Assembly: GCA_022432975.1 (NCBI GenBank)
Contig: CM039502.1
Location: 73,303,497 to 73,367,496 of the forward strand
Origin: Begonia masoniana
Taxonomy: Eukaryota > Streptophyta > Magnoliopsida > Cucurbitales > Begoniaceae
Direction of reading: 5' to 3'
Length of the DNA: 64,000 nucleotides
Of the stretch, positions 45,431 to 56,822 are shown piece by piece (position 1 is the stretch's first letter; every line of letters begins with the position of its first letter). The translations under genes and the position numbers were made by a program. Below the pieces are notes generated by a model. The model was not told the DNA's origin. It worked only from the letters and a program-made list of their open reading frames with translations, and searched no databases.

Positions 45431-46409
45431 TGTCACACCCTTAAATTCTTGCCGAATTTACACCGAGTATGATAGCGCCACGTCCACGACTATGGCCAGC
45501 TCCTCCCCCAATAATACGAATAACAAAGAGAACACAAACATTTACGGGGAAATCCCCAACCCTCCTTATATTCCGAATACAAGAACTAGGAAATAATTTC
45601 TCTCCAATGGCACACCACAAAGCTCAAGACTCTCTTCCACGAAGTTGGATGCCTTATCTTGGTGGCTCAATGGTTCTATTTATACAATTTTGGCCGCAGC
45701 CACATTCATGGACAACCATGAATGAAAAGCACTAACATAATTGTAAGGCACAACATAAATGCCTCAGATGCCCTTCTGCCTGCGTAACCGTCGTCTGATG
45801 CATGCTCGCTGGCGCGCTCCTCTGCTTGCTGAGGGAGTCTGGTTCGCTCGCTCGGTCCACGCCCAGGTGTCTGGCGTTCGAGCCAGAGTGGGTCGCGTTC
45901 GCTTGCCCGAGCAGACGCGAACCCGCTCATGCGAGCCCTTCCGACTTCCGGCGTTAAATACGCGCGCCCCTCCGCCTTCGGTCTTCGGGTTCAGGCGCCC
46001 CTCCGCCTTCGGCCTTTGGGTTCAGGCGCCCCTCCGACTTCGGCCTTCGGGTTCAGGCGCCCCTCCATCTTCGGCTGTGTCCCTCCGACTTCGCTGCGGT
46101 TTCAGGCGCCCCTCCATTGCTCGCTTCGGTTTTGTGCCCAGCGAGCAGATTCTGGCGCCTTGGGCCAGCGCCATTCTTCTGGCGCCTGGGCCAACGCCCA
46201 GCACACCTGGCCAAGCCCAGCCCCGCAGTTTCTGGTGCCTTGGGCCAGCGTCCATCTCCTGGTGTTTGGGTCAGCGTCCAACACACCTGGCCCAGCCTGC
46301 GTGCTCCAAGTGTCCCGCCAACATTTTTGCACGCCTAAGGAGGTGCCCCGCCTCCTTTCTCGGATCCTTGGCCCGTATTTTTATGCATTATGTGAAATGG
46401 GGTGTAACA
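45431..46409 (-). repeat. LTR 3 of the tandem chromovirus (right outer)
   Basis: 979 bp, with about eight substitutions against LTRs 1 and 2 (for example TTATCTT for TTAGCTT near 45655, TCGGATCC for TCGGGCCC near 46362). It is the 5' LTR in element orientation. Confidence 0.93.
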
Positions 46410-46414
46410 GTACG

Positions 46415-46911
46415 TCAGTAGCGATGCTTTCTGTTTTTTTTTTTTTTTTTTTTTGTCATGTAAAATATTCCCATCTGGCAATATAATATTTCTCTTACCT
46501 ACAGAAATTTAAGAATAAAATTTAATATTCTTAAATAATAATAAATCAAGTTTAATTATTATATCCTCACATCTCATAATTTGATATCACTAATTATGCA
46601 TTTGATTTTTAGAACTCTCTCTCTTCTCCCCACAAATACAAATTATCTTCTCAAAGAGTTGCCATTGCAATCCAGCCTTGGAGGCCCATATTTGCAACCA
46701 AACGGCCACTCAATATTCTGTCCATTGGCAGCAACAGATAACATAAACTGATATTAAAGCATCTCTTCAAGAAACTGTTAAAAATCTAACACAGTAAGTC
46801 AGATCAGGGTAAGAAAACCAAGAACAATTAGTTCAATCCGCCTTTTCATGTCAGCATATTCTGCTTTTATGAATCTAACACCTGAAAATACGAGCATTCA
46901 ACGAGTTAGTT
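46415..46911. other. Spacer between the convergent host genes, right part
   Basis: About 500 bp of AT-rich sequence with a 20-base T run (46435-46454). It is the flank of the tandem chromovirus insertion and probably the 3' flank of the AHL gene. No gene is seen. Confidence 0.6.
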
Positions 46912-47512
46912 CTACTCTCCAAATGACACTGAAATGTTAATATGAGGAGATATCCTCTGATCCGATGAAGAAGCCGAGATAGTCCATGCAGTATTCTCGG
47001 ACGGAAAATTGAGATTGTGCTTTTCACTTTCGCACCCATCTACTTCCCCGTTTGTTTGCCCTGTCAACGGAGAGGAGCGAATTTCGTTCTCGGGTTTGTC
47101 TTGTGGGATTGGCCTGGTCTCTGGTGCAGCTCTGTTTGCGGAAGAGACTGCATACTCTTTCCGGTACTTCCTTTTATGAATCTTGAAGTCATTCGGCACG
47201 AAACTTCCGACGACAATCTAGCAAATCAAGATCATAATACTAAAGAATTATAGAGATTGAAAGGTTCAAGAATGGTTTTTAGGCATGAAAATGAGTTGAT
47301 AATCTGATGAATCATTGAAAATTGATCAGAAACGTAAGAGAAAGAAGTTACTTGGATGGGGCTGGCAGCCACTAATAAACCAGCGATACCACCACCGATG
47401 ACTCGACCGTCTGGACCTGCCAAGGAGACACTCAATCCGCCTGTCATACTCCTCATACCACCACTGTCTGTTACTGTGAACGACCCAGATAAGGACAGAA
47501 TCTCAAATCTAC

Positions 47513-47845
47513 TGTTGTGAGAATGCTAGTATTGATGGAAATACTCACTATATTTCTCACAAGAACGTTTACAGAAAGGAGATGAACGAGGAAAACTACA
47601 TAAAGGAAAAACAGAAAAGAAAAACTAAAAGGAAAAATAGATAATCAACAACCCGTCTTCTTACTCCCCTCCACGCTACCTTTATGGATTTCCTTTCCTA
47701 ACGGCATGGACACATCGGCATGCCTGGACACGTCGGCAGCCTGCATCTCATGCACGTGGGCTTGGGCTCGCTTGTGTTGGCTACGGCTACGCCTCTTCTT
47801 GATAGTCCAGTTGTGCAGCCCGTCATGGAGGCCCCTGCCATGACA
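47513..47845 (-). repeat. 3' LTR of the Reina-like element
   Basis: 333 bp; plus TGTTGTGAGAATG to GCCATGACA. It closely resembles the other copy with roughly a dozen changes. Confidence 0.93.
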
Positions 47846-47869
47846 GTCCTCCCTCTCAGACTGACCTTG

Positions 47870-48435
47870 TCACCAAGGTCGGAACTCGGGATACTGAGCG
47901 GTAATAACGTCGTAATCGATCCACGTAGCGTCGAAAATCGGGCGGTCTTGCCATTGAATCAGCCATTGCGTAACTAGAAAATTACCTCGCTTGACGACGC
48001 GAGTTTGTAGGAGACATAGTGGAACGTCAGAAATGTGGTCGTCGTAGAAGTCTGGAGGAAGAAGATGTGAAGAGATCGTCTGACTGCCAATTGTTTTCTT
48101 TAATAAGGAGACATGAAAGATTGGATGGATACGTGCCCCGGCGGGTAAAGCCAGCCTATAAGCAACTTGGGCAACCCGAGCCAGAATCTGGAAGGGACCA
48201 AAATACTTCGGAGCGAGCTTGTGTGATGGTCTGCCGACAACCGACTGCTGCTTGTAAGGTTGAAGTTTGAGATAAACCCAGTCAGCAGGCTGAAAACTCC
48301 GTTCGGTGCGGTTGCGATCGACATAGAGTTTCATTCGACTTTGAGCCTAGGAGATGTTTTCTTTGAGCAAATTATCCATTGCGTGGCGATCACGAAGATA
48401 TCCATCTGCAGCGGAGGATTGGGAATGGAGGTAAG
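47870..48435 (-). pseudogene. Reina-like integrase C-terminus with chromodomain-like end
   Basis: MKLYVDRNRTERSFQPADWV, YFGPFQILARVAQVAYRLAL, HPIFHVSLLK and the tail LVTQWLIQWQDRPIFDATWI, a chromodomain-like region. Continuous with 49697 onward once the solo LTR is removed, apart from a stop near 48347. Confidence 0.85.
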
Positions 48436-49701
48436 TGTTAGCTTACAATATGTTTTAAGTAACTATATTTTTTAGGATAATGTTTAATGACAAATATAAG
48501 AATAGAAAATAATTATTAATAAGAAATGTATGAACTGATGAGGATGATTAGTATGAAATATATGAGCTGAATAATTGATTTATTGAGTTTATTGCATTTG
48601 TCTGAAAATGCCCTTTGAAAAGGGTATTATGTTTTTCTGAAGATTTTTGGTTAAGTGCTATTAGTCCACAGTCAATCATCCACGTGAAAGAAAATAGAGA
48701 AAGACGCAAACGTCCAAAGTATCAATCGTCCACGTGAAAGAAAACAGAGAAAGACGCAAACGTCCAAAGTCTCAGTCGTCCACACTAATAACAGACGTAG
48801 TTGTCCACGCGAAAGATAGACGCAGTCTTCCACGCAAAAGAAAGACGCAGTCGTCCACGCTCAAAAGAAAGACGCAGTCGTCCACGCTCAAAAGAAAGAC
48901 GCAGTCGTCCACAGTTAAAAGAAAGACGTTGTCGTCCACAGCTAAAAGAAAGACGCAGTCGTCCATAGAAAAGAAAAACGCAGTCGTCCAGAGTTATTAG
49001 TCCAACTTTCACGTCCAAACTCTTAACGCTAGATTTTTAAAGACCGAGAGAGTGATAGCGATAATCGTCCAGAGTCTTAACTCCAGACATCAACGACTAG
49101 CTGTCTTCATACAGATACTTCTCCAACGGCTATATTTTTGTACGGAGACAAGGACCTTCCCGAATGCGAAGCAATTACAGAAGCAGATATAAATAGAAGA
49201 ACTGCAGCTCGAGACAAAAACTTTTGCCAATTCTTACAATCAACTCTCATGAGCCAAAAAAAAAAAAAAAATATGTAATCCTCTTCGATTATTTACATCT
49301 CTCTGCCCTAGAACTTGAGATCTTATCTTGAGAGAGTGTAATCTTTGTACTTAAACCTTCACCCTGTTAAAACTATAAGGCAGTGGATTGACGCCCGTGA
49401 AGTTCAATCCAGACGTGTAAAAGGCAGTTGATTGGCGTCCGTGAAGTCCAATCAAGTTTTCTCGTGGAAGAGAAGTAGTGAAACTTCAAGGGGGATATCC
49501 TTGAAGCGTGGACGTAGGCAAGGTTAGCCGAACTACGTAAAAACCACGGTGTTGTTTTTTTTTTCTCTCTCTCTCTGTTTGTTTGAATCAGTAAGCAACA
49601 ACTTGAGTAATTTACATTACATTAAGTAAAAGAGATTAAGCGAGAAAAATCTAATTCACCCCCCCCCCCCCTCTCTCAAACAATAACGGTCCTACAGTAA
49701 G
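48431..49701 (+). mobile_element. SIRE-type solo LTR with TSD GTAAG
   Basis: The LTR is 48436-49696, 1,261 bp (TGTTAGCTTAC to ACGGTCCTACA), flanked by GTAAG at 48431-48435 and 49697-49701. It is collinear with the LTR at 10621-11877, including the GACGCCCGT/TTGAAGCGTGGAC region. It sits in the integrase of the Reina-like element on the opposite strand. Confidence 0.95.
48740..48990 (+). repeat. ~28 bp repeats in the SIRE-type solo LTR
   Basis: About eight copies of AAAGACGCAGTCGTCCACGC with AAAAGA linkers. The LTR at 10621 has a related but different GTCGTCCAGACTT array at the same place, so the array was remade after the copies diverged. Confidence 0.85.
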
Positions 49702-50572
49702 GAATGCTAACCGAGGAGGTGGCAGCTCGTAAAGAGCTTCAAATGGGGTCATTTTAATGGCTGACTGAACCGTGGTGTTGTACCACCATTCTGCTAAAAG
49801 GAGACACTGCCGCCAGACGGACGGCTTCCGAAATGTCATGCATCGAAGGTACATCTCCAAGCATTGATTCAGATGTTCTGTTTGACCATCGGATTCTGGG
49901 TGGTAGGCGGTGGAGGTATCAAGCGTGGTGCCCAAGGAAGAGAAAACTAACTGCCAGAAGGTGGAGAGGAATATCGGTCCCTGTCCGAGACCATCGATTG
50001 GGGAATGCCATGTAGTTTTAAGATGTTATCCAGGAAAATGTTGGCTACCTAGACAGCAGTGAAGGGATGTCGAAGAGCCAGAAAGTAGGCATATTTGGTA
50101 AGGCGATCCACCACCATGAGAATGCAGTTGGATTGAAGGGAGCTTGGGAGACCTTCTATGAAATCCATGGCGATGTGAGTCCAAGGATGCTGAGGGACTG
50201 GCAGTGGCTGGAGAAGGCCGGGGTAGTGTACATGCTCGTGTTTGCACCGCTGGCACGTGTCGCAGATTTGCACGTGTTTCTGTACGTCGGTAGTGAGCAC
50301 TGGCCACTAGAATAAGAACTTGGCCTGATGGAGCGTGGCTTGGATACCTGAGTGTCCCCCCTCTGCCGAGTCATGCAAAGTTCTGAGAACCTGGGTGCGT
50401 ATGGCGTTACCCTTCTCCAGAACCAGTTTTCCTTTGAAACGAATTAACCCATTAGTAACAGAGAAAGAGGGGTCCTGCGAAGGGTCCACCGAAAGTTTGG
50501 TGAGCAGATCTGCTGCCCAGGCATCTCCTTTGTAACTAGAGATAACTTCCTGCATCCACAGTGGTGAGTTTA
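49697..50572 (-). pseudogene. Reina-like integrase
   Basis: QEVISSYKGDAWAADLLTKL (50550-50490), GGHSGIQATLHQAK, VQKHVQICDTCQRCKHEHV, AMDFIEGLPSS, MVVDRLTKYAYFLAL, and TAYHPESDGQTEHLNQCLEM (49915-49860). HH-CC and part of the catalytic core are readable across frameshifts. It is interrupted downstream at 49696 by a solo LTR with TSD GTAAG. Confidence 0.87.
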
Positions 50573-51829
50573 TGTGACACGATGGCCCTTAGAAAAGGGG
50601 CTGTGTAACCCACAAAAATATAGCAATAATGTGCTCGGTGTGCAATGTGAACAATAACTAGAAGAAACAATAATAAAAGGCAAGAAAATGCTATAGATCA
50701 AAAAAAGGTGAGTGTGTGTGATATGTGGCTGAGGGATGTAGGCATTATGATGGCCTGAAAATAAAGAAAAAAATAGAAGGAGATGAAGGTGTTGGTAGTG
50801 TGCAATCCGTGAAGAAGAAGAATGAAGAAAATGGCAAGAAAATAAAAGTGAGTGTGTGATGAGTGATGGCCGAAAATATAAGGGTGATTAAGTGTGTGAA
50901 AGGTGATGGAAATGAAGAAGATGGAAATATCTTTGGCAGTTCCGAGGAGCTATCTTAAGTGTGAACTCTCGGGAGCACGTTTTCCCGGAGGAAAACGACC
51001 ACCTAGGGCCTAGGTTTTCATCCTCAACTCCTACTCCCAATGGAGAAGGCGAGGAAAACGTTAAGAGTTAACCTAGCAACCCAAAGGCTAGGCTAACAAT
51101 GGAGGGCTACTCCACTTGATTCACGAATCGAGGCAACCCGAAGGCAAACCATACAAAGTGTAGAGAAATAGAGTTATTTTATAAATTGGGCAAAAGTGTT
51201 TTACAAACACCAATACTATGCTTAAATAGACAACCTAGGTGGATTAGGGTTTGGTAAGAGTGAGAATTAGCCATCGGATTTGAAGGAGCATCAAGGGCCG
51301 AGAGAGTGCAATCTGGTGCGCGCGCCATCAGCCAACCAGAATGCTGCCTCGCGCGCGCCATCAGTTGCTCCGCAGCGCGCCAGATCAGCAATCCCATGCG
51401 CGCCATCGGATGCCAGCCAGCGCGCCACATCAGCGATCCATGCCTCCAACGCTTACCTGCCCACGTGCTCCAGCGCGTGCCTGCCCGCGCATCTCTGCCT
51501 GCCAGAGCGTGCCTCCAGCTGTGCGGTTGGGATTAGGCCGAGCCAACACTTAATCAAGGGCCAAAAACTTGCCAACTCCTTGAGCCATTTTGTCACCCAC
51601 ATTTGTACCTGCAAATTCATACCTTTAAATGTGGGCTCTTCTTTGGGCTAAGGCTTTATTTGGGCTCCAAATTTGTTGATGCATTTCCCCTTTGTTGAAT
51701 TAGTCTTCAACCCATAATCCACCAAACATACATCTAACCCTAACCAAACAATCTAATGCATGATGCAACTATAATAAACCATACAAAAAGGCTAATGTAT
51801 GCCAAATGAGTTTAAAATTTAAAGTTACA
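50573..51829 (-). repeat. LTR-like piece of an unidentified element inside the Reina-like element
   Basis: On the minus strand TGTAACTTTAAA to ATCGTGTCACA, about 1.26 kb, with TG/CA ends. GC-rich repeats around GCGCGCGCCATCAG lie at 51315-51440. The five bases outside the two ends do not match, so it is not a simple solo LTR. It is followed on the right by coding-like sequence. Confidence 0.55.
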
Positions 51830-52076
51830 CATTTTGAGGCCCGGGAAGACAAATTCCCATTGGGCTGCTTGAAGGCTCTGTGTGAATGCTCCAATGAAGT
51901 ATATGCAATGGTTTCTCCACATCTTCTGAAGTTGGTTCCCAAGTGAAATCCATTATGGGGTCAAAACCTGCAAAAAGAGAAAACTCATCAGAAAATTGAG
52001 TAACAATATTATGGGCCCGAGTTTGTGATCTCGTGACGGGCCTCCTAGGCATGTCATTATGGAAATGGCATGGCAC
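51830..52076 (-). pseudogene. C-terminal polyprotein fragment attached to that LTR
   Basis: On the minus strand MPRRPVTRSQTRAHNIVTQF and about 60 more residues to a stop next to the LTR. R-P-x-T-R-S-x-T-x-A is the pattern found near the C-terminus of many plant gypsy polyproteins. It suggests the 3' end of a separate gypsy element whose remainder was deleted. Confidence 0.5.
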
Positions 52077-53902
52077 TGTGGATTGGTCAGCAGTGTAATA
52101 GTGGGTACCCGTGAGAGAGCGTCAGCCACCACATTGTGTCTCCCTTCCCTATATTCGATTTGGTAATCCAACCCCAGCAGCTTAGACAACCACTTTTGTT
52201 GTAGCGGGATGGTAATTCGTTGCTCGAGGAGATATGTCAGGGACTGGTGGTTGGTCTGGACAATGAAAGAGTTGCCTTCTAAATAATGTCGCCAAAGCTT
52301 AACCGCAGAAACCAGTGCCAGTAGCTCTTTCTCATAAATTGACAACCCCATGTTTTTCGAGTTAAACGGCTTGCTCATGAACGTTATCGCCTGTCGGTTG
52401 TGCATTAACACAACACCCATACCCCCCTGGCAGGCATCGGTTTGAATGATAAATGGCTGGGAGAAATCAGGTAGTGTTAGGACTAGGGGTTCACTCATAG
52501 CCGCCTTGAGAGTCTGGAATGCCTCCTCTACCCCCTATCCCAGACGAACGCATTCCTCTTTAGTAAAGTTGTGAGGGGCTTTGCATTATTCCATAGCTGC
52601 GAATGAATTTCCTGTAGTATCTGGTGAGACCCAGAAAACCTCGCAGCTACTTGACATTGGTGGGAGAAGGCCAGTTTATCATTGCTGCGATCTTGGCCGG
52701 GTCGGCTTTGACCCATGCCTTGGAAATAATATGACCGAGATAGCCGACTTCAGATTGGCCGAAGGTACATTTAGCCTCTTTAGCTACTAATTTATGATCT
52801 CGCAACATTCCTAGTACTGTGGTCAGATGGTCGCAGTGGGTCTCCACGGTCGGGCTGTACACCAATATGTTGTCAAAGAAAACCAAAACAAATTTTCATA
52901 AATAAGGTTGAAAAACAGTGTTCATGAGTGCCTGAAAAGTTGTTGGTGCATTGGTGAGGCCGAACGACATTACTCTGAACTCGTAGAGACCCTGATGGGT
53001 TTTGAATGCCGTCTTATGGCAATCTTCCTCCTTCACCCAAATTTGATGATATCCAGCGCGCAAATCTATTTTAGAGAACACCGTCGAGCCATGAAGCTCA
53101 TCTAACAGCTCATCAATAATAGGCATCGGAAACTTGTCTTTAATAGTGAGAGCATTCAGTTGCCGGTAGTCAACGCAAAACCACCACTACCCATCCTTCT
53201 TTTTCACCAAAAGCACCGGCGATGCGAAGGGGCTATTGCCTAGGACGATGATGCCCTCCCTTAACATTTCTTGCACCAGTTTCTCTATCTCCGTTTTCTG
53301 TGAGAACAGACATTGGTATGGCATTATTCGGAAAGGTCTAGCATCTGGTGATCATGGTTTCTCTCCGTTGGTAAACTCGATCGATGGGCAAAGACGTCGG
53401 AGAATTTTTGAACGATGGCTCTTATACAATCTGGCCCCCATTGTCCAGAACCTATCTCCTGTAGGCTGAGTTGGGCAATAAATCCTCAGGGGTGTTTAGC
53501 CCAGCAAGTTTTTATTGCTTTTGGGTGGGCTGGTTATTGTGCTGGTCTCCAATGGGTAGGCGTAGGGAATGATTACTGGGCTTCCCTCATAATGGATCAG
53601 TAATTGATTATGAGGCTGTGGACGGAGATCCAATCGATACCCAGAATCACATCGCTACTGCCAAATTGCAGAGTTCGTAGTGGATATGTGAAGGGGAGAC
53701 CCAACATTTTCCATGTTACCAAATCCGTCAGCTCCCGGCTCACCAACTTCTCGCCGTTGGCCACCATAACTTGGGCAGACTTTTCGACCATTGTCAGCAA
53801 CCGAAAATGAGTCGCCAGCCGCTTGTCGATAAAACTATTAGTGCTTCCACTGTCAATAAGAATGGAAATGGGTTGCTGTCCCAGTCGCCCGATAATCCTC
53901 AC
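51953..53902 (-). pseudogene. Reina-like protease, reverse transcriptase, RNase H
   Basis: Protease ILIDSGSTNSFIDKRLA (53870-53820) and VILGIDWI. RT pieces: [20 protein letters not shown] (53110-53050), [20 protein letters not shown], then VVFFDNILVYS, where the usual aspartate pair reads DN. RNase H: IQTDACQGGMGVVLM (52450-52405) and [11 protein letters not shown]. Several frame changes are present. The changed catalytic motif means this copy's RT would be inactive. Confidence 0.87.
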
Positions 53903-53999
53903 CGTCGAATTGGTCGTCTGGCCGGTGAGTGCGTGGAGTGAAACTTCTAATGGTGTGGTTTCCTAGGTAACCTCCAGTTGTTTCACCCCAGAAGAGTCT

Positions 54000-55241
54000 T
54001 CATTCTCTTCTTCAATCGGATCCACAATGAGTACGTTTAGTGCCTGGTTTTTGCAGACATGCCTGGCGACATATTTCTCATCACACTTAAAACAGAGGCC
54101 CAGTTTCCGTTTGAGCTAGAGTTCAGATTGTGGCATTTTCTGCATTCTGTAAGGCGACTTTGAATTTTCTACTTCACCCGGTAAAATGTTTGTCAGAATT
54201 GCCCCAAGGAAATCATGCCGCTTAGCGTGCGCTAGATGACGAATGGGTTTTCCCCCTTTGTTAATTACCCCAAAAGCGGATTTCTGAAGTGATGCTACCT
54301 CTATAGCTTGCTCCAGAGTCGAAGATCGGGTGATTTTTACCATCGCCGGTATTTCATCTCTCAATCCGCTAGTGAATCTGGCTATCCAAAAGGACTCGGG
54401 CATTTCGGGTAAGCGAGGTTGTGCTTAAGCCTTCAATTCCTCAAACTTCTCTAAGTAATCGGACACAGTCCCTATCTGTGTAATTTTGCTAAGCATCTCC
54501 AGAACGTCTTCTCCCGGGCTGGCCGAAAAACGCTTTGCATAAGGCTGTGCTAAATTGTCTCTAGTTTACTATGGGTCTCGTCACTATCCACCCATGGTAC
54601 CACACATCTGCCTTTACTCGCACGAAGAATTCAGCCAACTCTAACTTTTGACTCTCGGTAGTTCGATGTAGATCGAAATATCTATTAGCTTTTCTTACCC
54701 ACTCTTGAGGATTGTCTCCGGTGAAAAATGGTAGCTCGAGTTTCGGCAACCTCTGTAGCTGATAGTCGTATCGTGGACGATCTATGGGCGCCGACGGGTA
54801 GAGCGGCATCTGAGCTGGTGGATGTGGTCATGGGCCCCATGGGTTCTGCTATTGAGTCGGGGGAACTTCATTGTTTTGGTGGGAATGTGGATACGAATCG
54901 CTCTGTATTGGGGTGCTTGAGGATGGTAAAGGAGAGTCTTCCTTTATCGGCTGTTTCTACCAAGGATCGGCGGCCGTTGGCTGCTTCTGCCCCAGCTCTG
55001 ATTTGTCTTGCGCGATTTTAGTCAGCATAGACATCAAGGCATCGAGCTTTACGGTGGTATCTTGCATATAGGTTTTTAAGGTTTGGTCCACTCGCTCCTG
55101 TTTATCTTGCAGCCCTTGGAAGTTTTGCTCCAACGTAGCGATTTGGGAGTTAATCTCTGTGACTATTTTCTGCAGCTCTTGGTACCCTCCCGTGAGTTTC
55201 TTCACGGCTTCTTCATTGGTTTTTACTCTGGTTTCTGCCAT
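54000..55241 (-). pseudogene. Reina-like gag
   Basis: ATG at 55241 (MAETRVKTNEEAVKKLTGGY, a coiled-coil-like start), then PLYPSAPIDRPRYDYQLQRL, LELPFFTGDNPQEWVRKANR (54740-54680) and FWIARFTSGLRDEI (54390-54350). A CCHC-like region near 54090-54050 is degenerate. It is split into at least three frames. Confidence 0.85.
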
Positions 55242-55261
55242 CTCTGAAAGATTACAATTAG

Positions 55262-56476
55262 TTATGCGATGTCACACAGGGTGTTACGTGTGACACCGAT
55301 AATGAATGCAATGACGAACAATATAAATATGCAGAAATAAATTAGACAGGAGGTTGTTAACGCAGTTCGGCAACCAGCCTACATCTGCGGAGCCACGCCC
55401 AGATATAAAAACATTTCTTTGAGTTCACAAAGTTACAAGACAATCAGACTTATACAAATAAAGACTCCCTCTTATTTTCGTCGCCGCCTCTAGCTAACTT
55501 TCCCAAGGAAACTATTTTTTCAAGATCCCCTCGACTTAAGATCGACCTCTCCAGAGATCTAGAAAACAACAAGATCCCCTTGTTGTTGATTCCGCTCGGA
55601 ATCCGTGTTATGGCAAGATCTCCTTGCCCAAGATCAAAGTGACAAGCTCCCCTTGTCTAAAAAACAGAACTTCTCCCAAGTTTTGATGCAACCTCCTCCT
55701 GAGACTGAGCTTCAATGAAGAACAAAGAAAAATTGCCTCCTGGGACACCGTTTGGAACACCAACACGTTGTCTTCGGACGCAATACACAACACACTCAAT
55801 AAATCGATGTAATCCACAACATAAAAAGAGTGTGTAAAACAATCACAGACCCAAACGCAAAAACGTTGGGAGTGAAAGAAAAGCGACGGCTCAAAGAATG
55901 AAAAAACCTTCTCTCGCGAAAATCAAAACTCCGTCGTCAATTAGCATTCATAGAAACGAAAGCTTTAAATATCATTGGTAGCTTCCATATCTTCGATTCA
56001 GTCAGTTACTAAATTAGACATAACGTCGCAAGAATTTAGGAAAACAAATTTTAACAAATTCGGTTGAGTGACACACCGTGTGACACTTTAGGAAAGTATC
56101 TCTAACTTCCTTGATATGGCTCCGAAAATTTAGGTAAGCATCTCACGATTCATGTTATCTCGAAGCCTAACAAATTTCACCAAATCTCCATCAAATCGGC
56201 TTACCAAAATAAAGTTTTCCAAAAAGCAAGTGCCTTTAGCTTTTCCAATAACTTTCCGATTATTCTTGTTTCCTTATTTTTCTCTTCCATAGAATCTTCA
56301 TGATTGTTAATATGAAGCCATCCGATAATCAGAATGCAATATTTCTTGATCACCAAGAAATAAATTATCAATTTGGAAAAACATATTATCTCCATAAATA
56401 TATATAAATATTGCCAAAAAAACAATGCCAACTTATATGCAATATCTTTGCATTTACAATCTCGTTGAACGTAGCT
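55262..56476. other. Extra ~1.2 kb in the Reina-like leader
   Basis: The stretch between primer site and gag ATG is much longer than usual for this group. It starts with TGTCACACAGGGTGTTACG near 55270 and has GTTAACGCAGTTCGG-like sequence, both LTR-like in style. I could not find paired TG/CA ends with matching target duplications. The likely cause is another decayed LTR insertion. Confidence 0.45.
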
Positions 56477-56488
56477 TCTCTGATACCA
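56477..56488 (-). other. Primer-binding site of the Reina-like element
   Basis: On the minus strand TGGTATCAGAG(A), tRNA-Met type, one base from the LTR. Confidence 0.85.
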
Positions 56489-56489
56489 C

Positions 56490-56822
56490 TGTTGTGAGAA
56501 TGCTAGTATTGGTGGAAATACTCACTATATTTCTCACAAGAACGTTTACAGAAAGGAGATGAACGGGGAAAACTACAGAAAGGAAAAACGGAAAAGAAAA
56601 ACTAATAGGAAAAACAGATAATCAACAACTCGTCTTCTTACTCCCCTCCACGTTGCCTTTATGGATTTCCTTTCCTAACGGCATGGACACGTCGGCATGC
56701 ATGGACATGTCGGCGGCCTGCATCTCATGCACGTGGGCTTGGGCTCGCTTGTGTTGGCTACGGCTACGCCTCTTTTTGGTGGCCCAGCTGTGCAGCCTGT
56801 CATGGAGGCCCTTGCCCTGACA
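56490..56822 (-). repeat. 5' LTR of the Reina-like element
   Basis: 333 bp; plus TGTTGTGAGAATG to GCCCTGACA, adjacent to the primer site TCTCTGATACCA (56478-56488). Confidence 0.93.

Larger units (their letters stand above)
34541..46414 (-). mobile_element. Tandem chromovirus: LTR-internal-LTR-internal-LTR, one outer TSD pair
   Basis: Three 979 bp LTRs (34546-35524, 39992-40970, 45431-46409) alternate with two internal regions (35525-39991 and 40971-45430). GTACG flanks the whole at 34541-34545 and 46410-46414; none flanks the middle LTR, so this is one insertion later duplicated by unequal recombination between LTRs. The integrase tail has a chromodomain-like segment. The polyprotein resembles Galadriel/CRM-type chromoviruses; clade is tentative. 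The two units differ mainly by one-base homopolymer indels. Confidence 0.93.

Noticed and set aside
46435..46454. T run as a terminator or polyadenylation site
   Set aside because: A simple homopolymer of about 20 T near the host-gene 3' flanks; no transcript evidence.
48734..49018. Lys/Arg/Ser repeat protein or its Val/Asp-rich reverse
   Set aside because: It is the translation of a 28 bp LTR repeat; the reverse strand is equally open.
50568..51834. Call of 50573-51829 as a simple solo LTR
   Set aside because: The five-base flanks (GTTTA and CATTT) do not match, and coding sequence adjoins one side.
55262..56476. Call as a solo LTR
   Set aside because: LTR-like starts were seen but no matching end or target duplication could be found; left as unassigned.
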